Position numbers and translations under genes: made by a program. From NCBI GenBank assembly GCA_949751835.1, contig CATKHK010000055.1, forward strand, positions 1 through 64,000: a stretch of DNA of 64,000 bases, given 5' to 3'. Source of the DNA: Blepharisma japonicum (lineage: Eukaryota > Ciliophora > Heterotrichea > Heterotrichida > Blepharismidae). The first letter of the stretch is position 1, and each line of letters opens with the position of its first letter. Of the stretch, positions 11,537-22,236 are shown piece after piece. The notes below the pieces were generated by a model. It was given only the letters and a program-made list of their open reading frames with translations. It did no database searches and had not been told where the DNA came from.

Positions 11537-12692
11537 TGTCTTTATATATCTTAATAGTAGATTCTTCATTATTATTCCAATCTAGGCTGATAAAATATAT
11601 GAATAATACTTGTCTTTTAGAATTTGGGGTGGAGGATAAAAAATTTTTATTTTTAACGTGAAAATCAAAACCTCGTAAATACTAATATAAAATTTATAAG
11701 AATTCTAGTGTAGATTAACAATTCTGTTATTGCAATAAGAGATATGCAATTATTACTCACTCTTAATTAACAACAGCAACACTTTGTTTGGCATTAAACT
11801 CGTAATATTTTTAAAGTTTGCTTGTAAAGAGATATATAATTTAAAATGGACATAAAAGTAATTGCATTTTTCTTTGTTATTTAGTTAGCAAGCTTAAAAT
11901 AAATAATTTTATATCATGATAATCTATTAAACCATATAATGAAATTGTCAAAGAAGATTTTTCTTTTATAAAATAAAATTCTTGAGCCATATACTTATTG
12001 CACGAATAAATGATATAAACTTTATAATATCATTATTGGATATGGACATAACTATAATCAGTTTATCATAAAATCTGTACATAAAGACTTTATGCATAGC
12101 AAGAGCCTTATAATATACATTAATTGTAAATTTTAATATATCTTCCTAAATTCTAGTAAAAGAATATAATAAAAATATGTCTAGTAGAAAATATTAAAAT
12201 AAAAGACCGATTTTAGGCAATAGAGTTACCTGAAAATCATTATATATATTTTAACCACTGCTCCCTTGAATCTTTATTTATTCAAAACAAAGAAGATAAT
12301 ATAAATGCATCTAAAATATACACGAATTAATCATATTCCGTGGGTACTATAATATATCAATATTAGTTCAGCTTACCTCTGCCAATCATTACTATTATAT
12401 GAATATCAAAAATTATATCGATTTCCTAAATTCAAAATAAAAATTTGAGAAAATTAGGAGTGGAGATCAAAATTTTTCATATAAAATACTCTTCTCAAAA
12501 TAAACCTTTGCTTTAATAAATATATCATTCGTTTATCTTTATATATAAAATGCATCCTAAATCTTTTCAATTTTAATCCACATCAATCACCATTTATCTT
12601 AATCGAAATATTTTCAAAATATCTCTAAGAAACGAATTTTTCTAGATTCCAAAATTTTTATTGTTATTGATTTTTAATTAGATTAAGCTTAA
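11537..12692. other. 1.1 kb AT-rich stretch without a gene
   Basis: I read both strands and see no frame with family features, no tRNA-like fold and no clear repeat. Confidence 0.5.
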
Positions 12693-13049
12693 TTAAAGTC
12701 CTACGACTTCGCCATGTTTAGATGCAGCCCATTTCATTACAGCTTCTGAGTGTTCAGCGGCAACTCCAAGTTCATTCATACTTTCCTGAAGGAATTGGGC
12801 AACTAGTCCAAATTGTTCTTCAGCAATATGAAGTCCAGTATGGATTTGGACAAGAGGTCTTCCAGTATATGGAGTTCCTGATCCCATGACATTTGAGAAC
12901 AGCTCTACTTGCAATCTCTTAACCTCAGCAGCGTCTCTTCCAACAAATGCAGCAGCTGTCACTGGGTTTGCAAGAATTTTTTCGTAGAGTCTGTCTACTA
13001 AAGCGACGATCGCAGCGTGTCCACCAACTTTTTCGAATAGGGTTGCCAT
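12693..13049 (-). CDS. Truncated (2/2) haemoglobin, group I
   Basis: 118 residues, full length for the trHbN/protozoan type known from Paramecium and Tetrahymena. Landmarks: N-terminal LFEKVGGHAAI, B-helix Tyr22 (LYEKI) at the B10 position that contacts bound ligand, PYTGRPL before the proximal His70 (QIHTGL), and a C-terminal helix ending HGEVVGL. These proteins bind O2 or NO through haem in the cytosol. The coding sequence is far richer in G and C than its flanks and contains no TGA codon. It sits inside the kinase array, and its upstream flank has been copied (see 13079-13340). Confidence 0.92.
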   Translation of the reverse strand: MATLFEKVGGHAAIVALVDRLYEKILANPVTAAAFVGRDAAEVKRLQVELFSNVMGSGTPYTGRPLVQIHTGLHIAEEQFGLVAQFLQESMNELGVAAEHSEAVMKWAASKHGEVVGL

Positions 13050-13078
13050 TTATTATCACAAGCAGTTATGGCAAATCT

Positions 13079-13340
13079 ATTTATATCGCTGAAAAACGGA
13101 TAAAACTAAAAATTATTTTAATTTTAGTAATAAAAATATTTTCTTGAAATTAGAATAAACTATAAAATTAATTTACAAAAATTTTTATTTAATAATAACT
13201 TAAATTATTTCTTATCATTCTATCTATATTTTTGATGGATTTAATATAATTATGGAATATTTCTAAATAAATAATAGGGCTTTTCGAATTTATGATGTTT
13301 AATTTTTGGTATAGTATAATAAAATTATAAAGATTCAGAT
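13079..13340. repeat. Duplicated globin upstream flank (second copy about 14205-14440)
   Basis: The run gaaaaac..aaaattattttaatttta..aataaaa, then ttatttaataataactt and ggacttttagaatt/ggcttttcgaattt, recurs in the same order near 14205-14440. It is part of a direct repeat of roughly 1.1 kb that also includes the decayed gene (13533 and 14480) and the kinase 5' end (13987 and 15085). Confidence 0.7.
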
Positions 13341-13532
13341 ATATCAAATAAAATTTTTGTTGTTGCTCAAATTCTTAAGAAATACATTGAATCATCAAAA
13401 CATTTATCAGCATGAAAGTAAGATCTTGCTATATGAACTCAGGATTTTTAGAACTGAAAATTTCTAGCTCTTAATTAAGATTATTGTAAAATTCTCTATG
13501 AGTATCTGAAGAATACTTTATTTAAAAATTAG

Positions 13533-13895
13533 TTACTCCCATTCAAACCTTGCCCCTAACTGTTTCACTTTTCCATATAAATGCCATAAATGCAAACGAA
13601 GTAAATTAGGATTAATCCCAAAACCATTCATCAAGTCACCTAAACCTGTAATGAGTCCAGCTGGGTCTATATACCACTTTTAAGAAAAAACGGAAATTCA
13701 TCTTCTATCATGTCAGAAATTCCCATAGCGTTGAGCCAAGAAATCTTTTTAAGCCTAACCGAATATGCAAACCATCTCTTTCCTCCTTATTCCCATGTCC
13801 TGCTTGAAACAGCTTCGAAATTTTGAGGCTAGTCAAGTCCTTCAATGCATAGGACAAAAATTCAAAGTAAGTCTTCTGTTTAATTACTATCCGGC
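13533..13895 (-). pseudogene. Decayed unrecognised gene D, copy 1
   Basis: Minus-strand remnant shared with 14480-14966 and 18012-18450. The C-terminal part is the best preserved of the three (GDLMNGFGINPNLL, LHLWHLYGKVKQL, stop TAA at 13533). The middle is broken by TGA TAG and a frame change, while the upstream part keeps LGLKRFLGS. No start or complete frame exists. I do not recognise the family. Confidence 0.6.
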
Positions 13896-13986
13896 ATAGT
13901 CAGCAATACAGTAGTTTTTCATTGCAAAATAAGTTTAAATTTTTATAATTCTAGCTTAATCAACATTTTAATTTAATCCTTATAGA

Positions 13987-14141
13987 ATGATGAGTCAAAG
14001 TAGCAAAAAGGACAAATATTTTAAAAATTTCGAAAGAAAAGGATACATTATAAAGGAGCCAAAGGATTATTAACAACTCATTTTGCAAGCATAGGTCCTC
14101 CATTTTTTCCAATAATCGCTGTTTTAAAGGAGTTTTACTAG
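13987..14141 (+). pseudogene. Truncated kinase 5' remnant
   Basis: It starts with the family leader (tatagaATG). The N-terminal block KYFKNFERKGYI matches YFENFDKKDYL of the 15085 paralog. One frameshift follows, then the TTHFASIGPP and AVLKEFY blocks, and a TAG ends it at the beta-3 strand. The rest of the kinase is absent: from 14142 the sequence matches the flank of the globin gene instead. Confidence 0.75.
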
Positions 14142-14479
14142 AATTTTTTTAATTCATTTGCAATTTCGCGTTTCTCCGTGCTATTTAAGAGAAATTTCTC
14201 TTGATGAAAAACTGACTAAAAACTATAAAAATTATTTTAATTTTAATAATAAAATTTTTTCTTGGAATTAGAGAAAGATATAAAAATTACTTGAAAAGAG
14301 TCTTTATTTAATAATAACTTTAATTTAATTCTTATCATTCAGTCTGTAAAAGACAATTTATTCTGAATTTATTATTGAATATTTTTAGGACTTTTAGAAT
14401 TCATGAGGTATGATTTTTGGTATTGTATAGAAATTTTCTTAAAGTATTCGAAAATGCCTTACTTAGAATTTGATTGCTC

Positions 14480-14966
14480 TTATCTAAACTTAGCCTTCAG
14501 TTGTGTCACTTTTCCTTGCAAGTGTCACAAATGCAGCCGAAGTAAATAAGGATGAGCCACCATGCCCATGCATCAATTCATCTTAGTCTTTGAAGAGTCC
14601 ATCTGAGCCATAAACCACTTCTAAAGCTATAAAATGAAAAATCTGAAATTCCATATGGATTTCGATCATGTTGGAGATTTCGTAGAATTGCTGGGCCAAG
14701 AAATTTTTTATGCCTAGCTAAATATGTAAACCAACTTCTTCCTCCTTATTTTAAGATCCTAATCGAAACGGCTTCAAAATTTGGAGGCTAGCCAAGCCAT
14801 TTAATGCATGAGTCAAAAAGTCAAAGCTTATCTTCTTTTTAATTGGACAAATATCCAGAGATAAAATTTTCAATTTTTTACAATTATTAGTAGATGGATA
14901 TCTACTGCGGAGGTCAGACGAAACAAAGGGCTGATTTAAAATTAAAAAAATAAAAAAAATTCGCAT
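14480..14966 (-). pseudogene. Decayed unrecognised gene D, copy 2
   Basis: It matches copies at 13533 and 18012. The upstream part is open for 71 codons (KISFDFLTHALNGLASLQIL) and stops at TAA. The following part (HKKFLGPAILRNLQ) is in another frame, and the C-terminal LRLHLWHLQGKVTQL in a third. The sequence is tightly linked 5' of the kinase at 15085, as copy 1 is linked to the kinase remnant at 13987. Confidence 0.6.
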
Positions 14967-15084
14967 GAGACTATCTGCATAATAGGAAACACAGTAATTT
15001 TTCCATTACAAAATAAGTTTAATTTTATAATTCAAGTTTTAATAAACTTATCAACATTTTTAATATTAATTTAATATTTATAGA

Positions 15085-16371
15085 ATGGAAGAGGACACAT
15101 ATTTTGAAAATTTCGATAAAAAAGATTACCTTAAAAAAGGAGACAAAGGATTAACAACAGCTCATTTTACAAGCAGAAGTCATCGGAATTTCCCAAAAAT
15201 CGCTGTTTTAAAAGAGTTTTATTCTATCAAACCAAAATATGAAAATGAAGCAAGATTGCTGAAAATATTCTCAGATCTTCATCCCAACATTGTACAATAT
15301 TATTACTCCACACAAATTAATGGCCATTTCAGAATTTTTATGGAGCACTGTGAATGTGGTAGTATTGCAAGAGTTATAAAGGAAAGAAAAAATTTCGAAG
15401 CACCGTGGACCAACTCAGAATTAATAAAGCATTTTAAAACAATTGCTGATGTAATAAAAACTTTGCATGAAAAAGGCTTTGCTCATAGAGATATGAAACC
15501 TGACAATATTTTTGTCAAAACAAACGAAATACTTAAAATTGGAGATTTCGGGGATTCAAATGAAGTAAAAATAGGAGGAAATAAAAACACTGTAACTGGG
15601 ACTCCAGTTTACATGTCGCCAGACTACAAAAAGCTTTGAAATAATCTTAAGCCTGATAAAGATAATAAGAAAAGAACTGAATTTCCACTTACAAAACAAG
15701 AAGAAGTTTGGTCAGTTGGAAAAACATTTTATGAGATGGCTGTATTAGAGGTTGGCTTGGCTTTTCCTGATGAAGAAAATAAATATTTGGAAATTGTTGA
15801 GAATGGTATGCGAACAAGGCCTCCAGAATTAGTAGAATTATTAAAATGAATGCTTAGAAAAGAATTTACAATTAGACCTAGTATGGATCAGGTTTTAGAG
15901 GAATTAGAGCATTTCGAAATAGATACCACTGAAAGATCCTCAAATTACGCTACAAATCCAGTAACTGAAGGAAATCCGTTTGATATACAAGATATTTATG
16001 GAAGCTTAACTCAAAATAACCCGGGTGGAAAATTTGTGCCTGACTCTGATACAGATAAATTATATTTCGGATTTGAGATTTTAACACACTCCCACGAAGA
16101 ATTAAAGCAGAATGAAGAGAGCAAATACTATTCACATTCTAGAAATATTTATGAAGTTGAACAATCAGCAAAAAATAACACATTGGAGAACCTGGAAAAT
16201 GACCGTATATTGTGCAATGAGTGTGGACTTGAAACTCAAAAAGACCAGCTAATAGAGCGCATTAAAACTTCTCTCAGTATAGGTTCAGAACCAAATCAAG
16301 TAGAGTGCTTAAATTGCTTAAGTCCATATCCAACAGAAATTGTTGATAGTCTAAATAATTATATCAGTTAA
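15085..16371 (+). CDS. Kinase/RING-like array, paralog 2 (catalytic motifs intact)
   Basis: 428 residues; TGA is Trp at KKLWNN and LLKWMLRK. Catalytic set is complete: beta-3 Lys43 (AVLKEF), alpha-C Glu in NEARLL, HRDMKPDN at 134-141, DFG at 154-156, GTPVYMSP, and EVWSVGKTFYEMA for helix F. The N-lobe lacks a normal GxGxxG loop. The C-terminal tail has CNECGLETQKDQL and CLNCLSPYP: two Cys pairs of the RING-like cluster remain, but other ligands seen in paralog 4 are lost. Serine/threonine kinase activity is plausible; its substrate is unknown. This is the best candidate in the array for an active enzyme. Confidence 0.85.
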
Positions 16372-16620
16372 TGCTTTGTTAGAGATTTATATTAATTATT
16401 TATCTTTGATACTTTGATATTTTCATATTTGATTTAAGATAAGAGATATTTTTAAGAAAAAAATATTTAGCATTCCATGAATATATGAAATTTATAATCA
16501 GCCTGACAATTCATTATGCTGAATAATAATCTGTAAATATAAATATAGATTCATTATAATTAATAATTGTTATCTAAAACTAATAATATTAAAATGGCTA
16601 TAATCCTTTAAGTGCCTGTA

Positions 16621-16725
16621 ATTTTATTACTCCTTCCTCAATGACGATTACGTTCAATTTAATTTATTCTTAAATCGGCAACTTGTCTACTAGTCATTCT
16701 GAGTAGATCACTATTATAGCATCCA
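16621..16725 (-). pseudogene. Relic of cyclo-ligase gene 3' end (a)
   Basis: The antisense of this stretch still reads like the terminus of the gene at 25641: SEQLVDELPIEE becomes a stop-ridden equivalent and IVTEEGVIK becomes VIEEGVIK. It lies downstream of a kinase paralog, in the same relation as the intact pair at 25241/25641. Confidence 0.6.
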
Positions 16726-16851
16726 AGTATATATGATTATACTCAAAATAAGAACATTTTGATTATTAATTTTATAATAAAAATTATAGAATTGTGAAAT
16801 TTATCAAAAAACTAAAAAATTAGTCTGGCTATAATTCTTCATTAGACGCTA

Positions 16852-16912
16852 ATTTATTACTCTTTCCTCAATAACAGTCATGTAAAATTTTTTCTTAAAT
16901 AAGCAGATTTAT
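16852..16912 (-). pseudogene. Relic of cyclo-ligase gene 3' end (b)
   Basis: Matches attattactctttcctca and the following bases of the intact gene's terminus, but shorter and more worn. Its second copy is at 19980-20045. Confidence 0.45.
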
Positions 16913-17340
16913 ATATAGGAACTCAAGAAGTTAAAACAGAACAGCTAGTAATTAAATAATAGGCTGCAAATTGTAAAAAAGATGCAATCAAAATAGTTTT
17001 AGCTGAATCAATATATCGTTACTTTCTAAAAAATTGTCTTAAAATTTTCAATTAAAAGAATTCCTAGCCTTTGGCCAATCTATTTTCTATGGCTCATGGG
17101 AATAGAGTGCCTTAATAAATATAATTTTTATAATTTTGTATAAATTCAAATCATTTATAATCAAAATAGTTTCAGCTTTATCAATATATCACTACTTTCT
17201 AAAAAATTGTTTTAAAATTCTCAATTAAAAGAAATTTCTAGCTTTGACCATCTATCCATGGCGCAATGGAATACAATGCCAAATAAATTATATAAATTCA
17301 CATCATTACTTATTAAAATTCATATTTATTTTGTAGAATC

Positions 17341-18018
17341 ATGAGAGACAATCATAGCGAAGAAGAAAAATTTGCATATTATCAGCAATTCAATATTTTA
17401 CATTCTGATGACAATTCAATCCAAAAAACATTGAAAGTTGTTGAATTTACTTCTCAAGAACATCAAGATTTCCCAAAAGTCGCAATTTTAAAACAATTTT
17501 ATAGGGTTCGCGAAGAATATAAAAAAGAAGCGAATTTTTTGGAAAAATTTTCAGCACTTTTCATAAACATTGTAAAGCATTATTACCATACAGAATTTGA
17601 TGGAAAATTTAGGATTTTTATGGAATACTGTGTCTCAAAAGTGATTGATAGAAGAAAGAATCAAAATACACCATGGACTGACTCAGAGCTGATAAATCAT
17701 TTTATTACTATTGCAGGGGTAATAGAAATTTTGCACAAAAATAACTACATCCATGGAGATATGAAGCCTGACAATATTTTTGTTAAAGATGATGAAAAAC
17801 TTAGAATTGGAGACTTTGGTGAACCAAAAGAAATAAGAATTGGAGAATCAAAATATGCAGCAAACGGAACAAAAATTTACATGTCGCCAAGCTATTTAGA
17901 ACACCGAAAAAGTCTTCCTGCTGATGAAGATGGAAAGAAGATATCTGAAGAAAATAGGCTTAAAGAAGAAGTATGGTCGGTTGGGAAAACTTTTTATGAG
18001 ATGGCTGCATTGCATTAA
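17341..18018 (+). CDS. Kinase/RING-like array, paralog 3, C-terminally truncated
   Basis: 225 residues. N-lobe features: AILKQFYRV with beta-3 Lys, EEYKKEANFLEK, then HGDMKPDN (HRD Arg replaced by Gly), DFG and the helix F block EVWSVGKTFYEMAA. At about 18011 kinase sequence stops and the sequence becomes gene D copy 3; the TAA that ends the frame lies just past this junction. The product lacks helices G-I and the RING-like tail, so it is probably non-functional or a fragment. It also has a short in-frame loss at EYCVSKV where paralog 4 has EYCYGSVSKV. Confidence 0.75.
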   Translation: MRDNHSEEEKFAYYQQFNILHSDDNSIQKTLKVVEFTSQEHQDFPKVAILKQFYRVREEYKKEANFLEKFSALFINIVKHYYHTEFDGKFRIFMEYCVSKVIDRRKNQNTPWTDSELINHFITIAGVIEILHKNNYIHGDMKPDNIFVKDDEKLRIGDFGEPKEIRIGESKYAANGTKIYMSPSYLEHRKSLPADEDGKKISEENRLKEEVWSVGKTFYEMAALH

Positions 18019-18450
18019 ATCATCTGAGCCTGTGATGAGCCCATCTGGGCCATAGACCACTTCTAAAAGTTATAAAATGAAAAATCAGAGATTTCATATT
18101 GTCTTCGATCATGTTGGAAATTTCGTAGAATCGCTTAGCCAAGAAATCTTTTAAGCCTAGCTAAATATGCAAACCAGCACCTTCCTCCTTATCTTAAGAT
18201 CCTGATTGAAACGGCTTCAAAATTTGGAGGCTAGCCAAGCTATTTAATACATGAGCCAAAAAGTCAAAGCATATCTTCTCTTTAATTGGAGAAATATCAA
18301 GAGAGATAAGATTTTCAATTTTTTATAATTATTAGTAGATAGATATCTACTGCGGAGGTAAGACGAAACAACAGGCTGATTTAAAATTAAAAAAATAATA
18401 AAAATTCGCATGAGATAATCCGCATAATTGGAAACGCAGTAATTTTTTCA
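18012..18450 (-). pseudogene. Decayed unrecognised gene D, copy 3
   Basis: Antisense remnant matching 14480-14966 over most of its length, including the LTHALNGL-like block (here AHVLNSLASLQILKPF) and LKRFLG, with several stops. Its left end is the breakpoint that truncates the kinase at 17341, and its right end leads directly into the kinase at 18532. Confidence 0.65.
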
Positions 18451-18531
18451 TTGCAAAATAAGTTTAAATTTTTATAATTCTAGTCTTAATCAGCTTATCA
18501 ACATTTTTAATATTAATTTAATATTTATAGA

Positions 18532-19428
18532 ATGCAGCGTGAAGAGGAAATATATTTTGAAAATTTCGATAAAAAAGAGTACCTTAAAAAAGGAGACAAA
18601 ATATTATCGACAGCTCATTTTACAAGCACAGGTCCTCCGAATTTCCCAAAAATCGCTGTTTTAAAGGAGTTTGGTTCTATCAATCCAAATTTTGAAAATG
18701 AAGCAAGATTGCTGAAAATATTCTCAGATCTTCATCCCAACATTGTAAAATATTATTACTCCACTCAAATTGATGGTCATTTCAGAATTTTCATGGAGCA
18801 TTGTGAATGTGATAGTATTAAAAGAGTTATAGATGAAAGAAAGAAATGTTCTGAACCGTGGACCAACTCAGAATTAATAAATCATTTTATTACAATTGCT
18901 GATGTAATAAAAACTTTGCATGATAATAACTTTGTCCACGGAGATATGAAACCTGACAATATTTTTGTCAAAGAAAACGAAGTACTTAAAATCGGGGATT
19001 TTGGGCTATCAAAAAAAATAGAGTTAGGAGTAAATAAAAACTTTATACCTGGGACTCTAAATTATATGTCACCACAATGCCAAAGGCTTTGAAATCGACT
19101 TTCGGCTGATAAAGATTGTAAGAAAAGAACTGAACTTCCACTTGCAAAACAAGAAGAATTAAAGCAGAATGAACAGAGCAAATATTGTTCATATGCTAGA
19201 AATATTCATGAAGATGAACAACAAGCAAAAATTAACTCATTGGAGAACCTAGAAAAAGACCGTGTATTGTGCAATGAGTGTGGGCTTGAGACCCAAAAAG
19301 ACCAGCTAATAGGGCTCATTAAAACTTCTCTCAGTATAGGTTCAGAATCAAATCAAGTAGAGTGCTTAAATTGCTCAAATCCATATCCAACAGAAATTGT
19401 TGATAGTTTAAATAATTATATTAATTAA
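18532..19428 (+). CDS. Kinase/RING-like array, paralog 4a, with internal 396-nt in-frame deletion
   Basis: 298 residues, TGA as Trp at QRLWNR. The N-lobe and catalytic loop are present (AVLKEFGSI, HGDMKPDN, IGDFGLSK, MSPQ). After LAKQEE the sequence jumps to LKQNEQSKYCS, which in the sister gene at 15085 lies 132 codons further on. Helices F to I are therefore missing, while the C-terminal CNECGLETQKDQL and CLNCSNPYP cluster is retained in frame. A shared GAAGAA at both deletion ends suggests microhomology. A kinase fold is unlikely to be complete; the protein may persist as a binding module. Confidence 0.8.
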
Positions 19429-19677
19429 TGCTTTGTTAGAGACTTATATTAATTATTTATCTTTAATACTTTGATATTTTCATATTTGATTTAAGATAAA
19501 GAGATATTTTTAAGAAAAAGTTTATTAGCAATCCATGCATATATGAAATTTATAATCAACCTAAAAATTCATTATGTTGAATATTAATCTGTAAATATAA
19601 ATATAGATTCATTATAATTAATAAACTTTTACCTAAAACTAATAATATTAAAATGGCTATAATGCTTTAAGTACCTG

Positions 19678-19785
19678 TAATTTTATTACTCCTTCCTCGA
19701 TGACAATTACGTTCAATTTTCTACTATGTTCTTAAATCAGCAGCTTGTCTACTAATCATTCTGATAGCTCCCCTATCATACATAA
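19678..19785 (-). pseudogene. Relic of cyclo-ligase gene 3' end (c)
   Basis: Duplicate of relic (a) at 16621, with further substitutions and insertions. Confidence 0.55.
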
Positions 19786-19979
19786 TATATACATAAATAA
19801 GGTTTTCAAGTTGATAATAGATCATAAAGAGGTATTTCAAAGAACAAAATATATAGCATTCAATTATATATGCTATATTCATAATGTGATTACTTTGATT
19901 ATTAATTTTATAATAAAAATTATAGAATTGTCAAATTTATCAAAAACTAAATTTAATATGGCTATAATGTTTAATTAGG

Positions 19980-20045
19980 TGCTAATTTATTACTCTTTCC
20001 TCAATGACAATCATGTGAAATTTTTTCTTAAATAGGCAGATTTAT
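19980..20045 (-). pseudogene. Relic of cyclo-ligase gene 3' end (d)
   Basis: Duplicate of relic (b) at 16852. Confidence 0.45.
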
Positions 20046-20288
20046 AGGAACTCAAGAAGCTAAAACAGAACAGCTAGCAATTAAATAATAGGCTGTAAAT
20101 TATAAAAAAAGAAGCAATCTCATTAGTTTCAGCTGAATCAATATATCGCTACTTTCTAAAAAATTGTCTTAAAATTCTCAATTAAAAGAAATTTCTAGCT
20201 TTTGACCAATGCCTAAATAACTTATAATCTTTATAATTTTATATAAATTCACATCATTTATAATCAAAATTAATATTATTTTTGTAGA

Positions 20289-21575
20289 ATGATGAGAGGC
20301 AATCATAGCGAAGAAGAAAAATTTGCATATTATCAGCAATTCAATATTTTATATTCTCTTGACAAATCATACAAAACCTTGAAACTTGTTGAATTTACTT
20401 CTCAAGAACATCAAGATTTCCCTAAAGTTGCAATTTTAAAACAATTTTATAGGGTTCGCGAAGAATATAAAAAAGAAGCGAAATTTTTGGAAGACTTGTC
20501 AGCACTTCACCCAAACATTGTTAAGCATTATTACCATACAGAATTTGAAGGAACATTTAGGATTTTTATGGAATACTGCTATGGAAGTGTCTCAAAAGTG
20601 ATTGAATGAAGAAAGAATCAAAATACACCATGGACTGACTCAGAGCTGATAAATCATTTTATTACTATTGCAGGGGTAATAGAAATTTTGCACAAAAATA
20701 ACTACATCCATGGAGATATGAAGCCTGACAATATTTTTGTTAAAGATGATGAAAAACTTAGAATTGGAGACTTTGGTGAACCAAAAGAAATAAGAATTGG
20801 AGAGTCAAAGTATACAGCAAACGGAACAGAAATTTACATGTCGTCAATCTATTTAGAATACCGAAAAAGTCTTCCTGTTGATGAAGATGGAAAGAAGATA
20901 TCTGATGAAAATAGGGCTAAAAAAGAAGAAATATGGTCGCTTGGGAAAACTTTTTATGAGATGGCTGCATTAGATCTTTATGCAAATTTTTTTACTTCAG
21001 AAAATGAAATTTTTAAAAAAGTTGATGAAGGATTGCAAAATCGACCCGCACAATTGATACGTTTATTAAAATGAATGCTCGCTGATGACTATAAAAATAG
21101 GCCTAAAATCGAAGAGGTCTTGGAGGAATTACAAAAAATAGCGCAAGAAACCGAAACAACTCATTCACATAATACAACTTTTTCTCATGATACAACTCGT
21201 CAAAATATCGGCTCCATCCATCACGGATTTAAAGAGGGGAATGCACTTTCTGCATTTCCTATTAAGGGATTTAGCAGTAATCAAAATGGTCTTGGTGGAG
21301 ACTTTCATAATCCCCATTCATCTGATAAAAGAGATTTTATACAGGAAGAAATTAAGCAAGATCAGACTCTTAATAGTTGTGAATTATGCAATAGTGATGA
21401 ACTTACACATGATTGTGGATATAAATATTGCAAAGATCAATTTTTAAACTTTGCCATCTGTTCATTGTATATTAATACATGTTCGGATTGGAAAGAAGTA
21501 GTATGCATAGAATGTAGACAACCATTTCCATTTGAAATTTATAATTGCCCAAATAATCATTTTAAGACTATTTAA
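20289..21575 (+). CDS. Kinase/RING-like array, paralog 4 (best-preserved RING-like tail)
   Basis: 428 residues, with TGA as Trp at VIEWRK and LLKWML. Kinase part: AILKQF beta-3 Lys, HGDMKPDN at 141-148, DFG, and EIWSLGKTFYEMA. The C-terminal finger is the fullest of the family: C364/C367 (CELC), then H374, C376 and C381 in THDCGYKYCKDQ, then C406/C409 (CIECRQPFP). The CG-x-x-x-C-K-D core recalls RING1 of RBR ubiquitin ligases. Two ATG codons open the frame; the first follows the conserved gtaga leader. An N-terminal pseudo- or active kinase plus RING-like finger suggests ubiquitin or zinc-dependent partner binding (inference). Confidence 0.82.
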
Positions 21576-21978
21576 TTACATGCTATATGGATGCATCTTG
21601 CATAGTATTCTTTGTTAATATTTTTAATTTGGCCAAAAGTTTAGGTTATCTTGTTGTTTATGAAAAAATAAAATATTAAAGTAAGAGCCTTATAAATTTT
21701 AATTTAATTTATTGCTAGTATTAAAGTTTTAGCAATATTGTCCAATTCAATATCCATAATGTCAAAAATGCTATCTTTCAAAGTCATGCTTTTGGATCTC
21801 TTTGACAAATAGAATGCTTTTACTTAAAAATTTCTAAATAATAAAATATTAGCAAAACGCTAGAAAAATAATTTGCTTTTCCTTATCATAATTGTTAGCT
21901 TTATTAAAAATTATAGATTCAATTATAATATTTTGAATACTTAATTAAAGCTGTCAATAAATTTCAACTATATATGAA
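21576..21978. repeat. Duplicated kinase 3' flank (copy of 25242-25640)
   Basis: Starts ttacatgctatatggatgca here and ttgcatgctatatgtatgca at 25242, and stays collinear up to the cyclo-ligase sequence. This ties the 20289 and 23982 kinases to one duplication. Confidence 0.8.
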
Positions 21979-22236
21979 TTATTTTATTACCCCTTCCTCA
22001 GTGACAATTATGTGCAACTCTACATCATTTTCTTCAATCGGTAATTCATCTACTAACTGCTCTGAGTAGCCTATCCCTATTCTTACTGTGTTTGGAAAAG
22101 CCTTAAATGTCCTATTATAATATCCTTCCCCGTACCCAATTCTATATAAATATAAATTAAATCGAAGAAAAGGAGCGATTATTACATCTGGAATTCTGAT
22201 GGGGCTTTCACTATTTGGCACCTTAATTTTATACAA
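21979..22236 (-). pseudogene. 5'-truncated cyclo-ligase copy
   Basis: 85 codons match the C-terminal part of the intact gene at 25641-26216. The matching frame opens with TTG where the parent has an internal ATG, and upstream codons are stops. The active-site loop is altered: RIGYGEGYYNR against RIGYGGGYYDR in the intact gene, so even the retained part has lost key residues. Confidence 0.85.

Larger units (their letters stand above)
16372..17340. repeat. Duplicated spacer (repeated at 19429-20288 and partly 22250-22736)
   Basis: The 3' flank of paralog 2 and the 5' flank of paralog 3. It reappears almost base for base after the 18532 gene. It contains two short relics of the cyclo-ligase gene 3' end (listed separately). 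Confidence 0.75.
19429..20288. repeat. Duplicated spacer (copy of 16372-17340)
   Basis: Matches 16372-17340 in order, including both cyclo-ligase relics and the gtagaATG leader of the next kinase. No independent gene seen; the short frame 19745-19978 lies within decayed material. Confidence 0.75.

Noticed and set aside
12947-13147. 66-codon plus-strand frame
   Set aside because: Antisense shadow of the globin gene.
16372-17340. Spacer repeats as a transposable element
   Set aside because: No terminal inverted repeats, target duplications or transposase; the repeats are collinear parts of a gene duplication.
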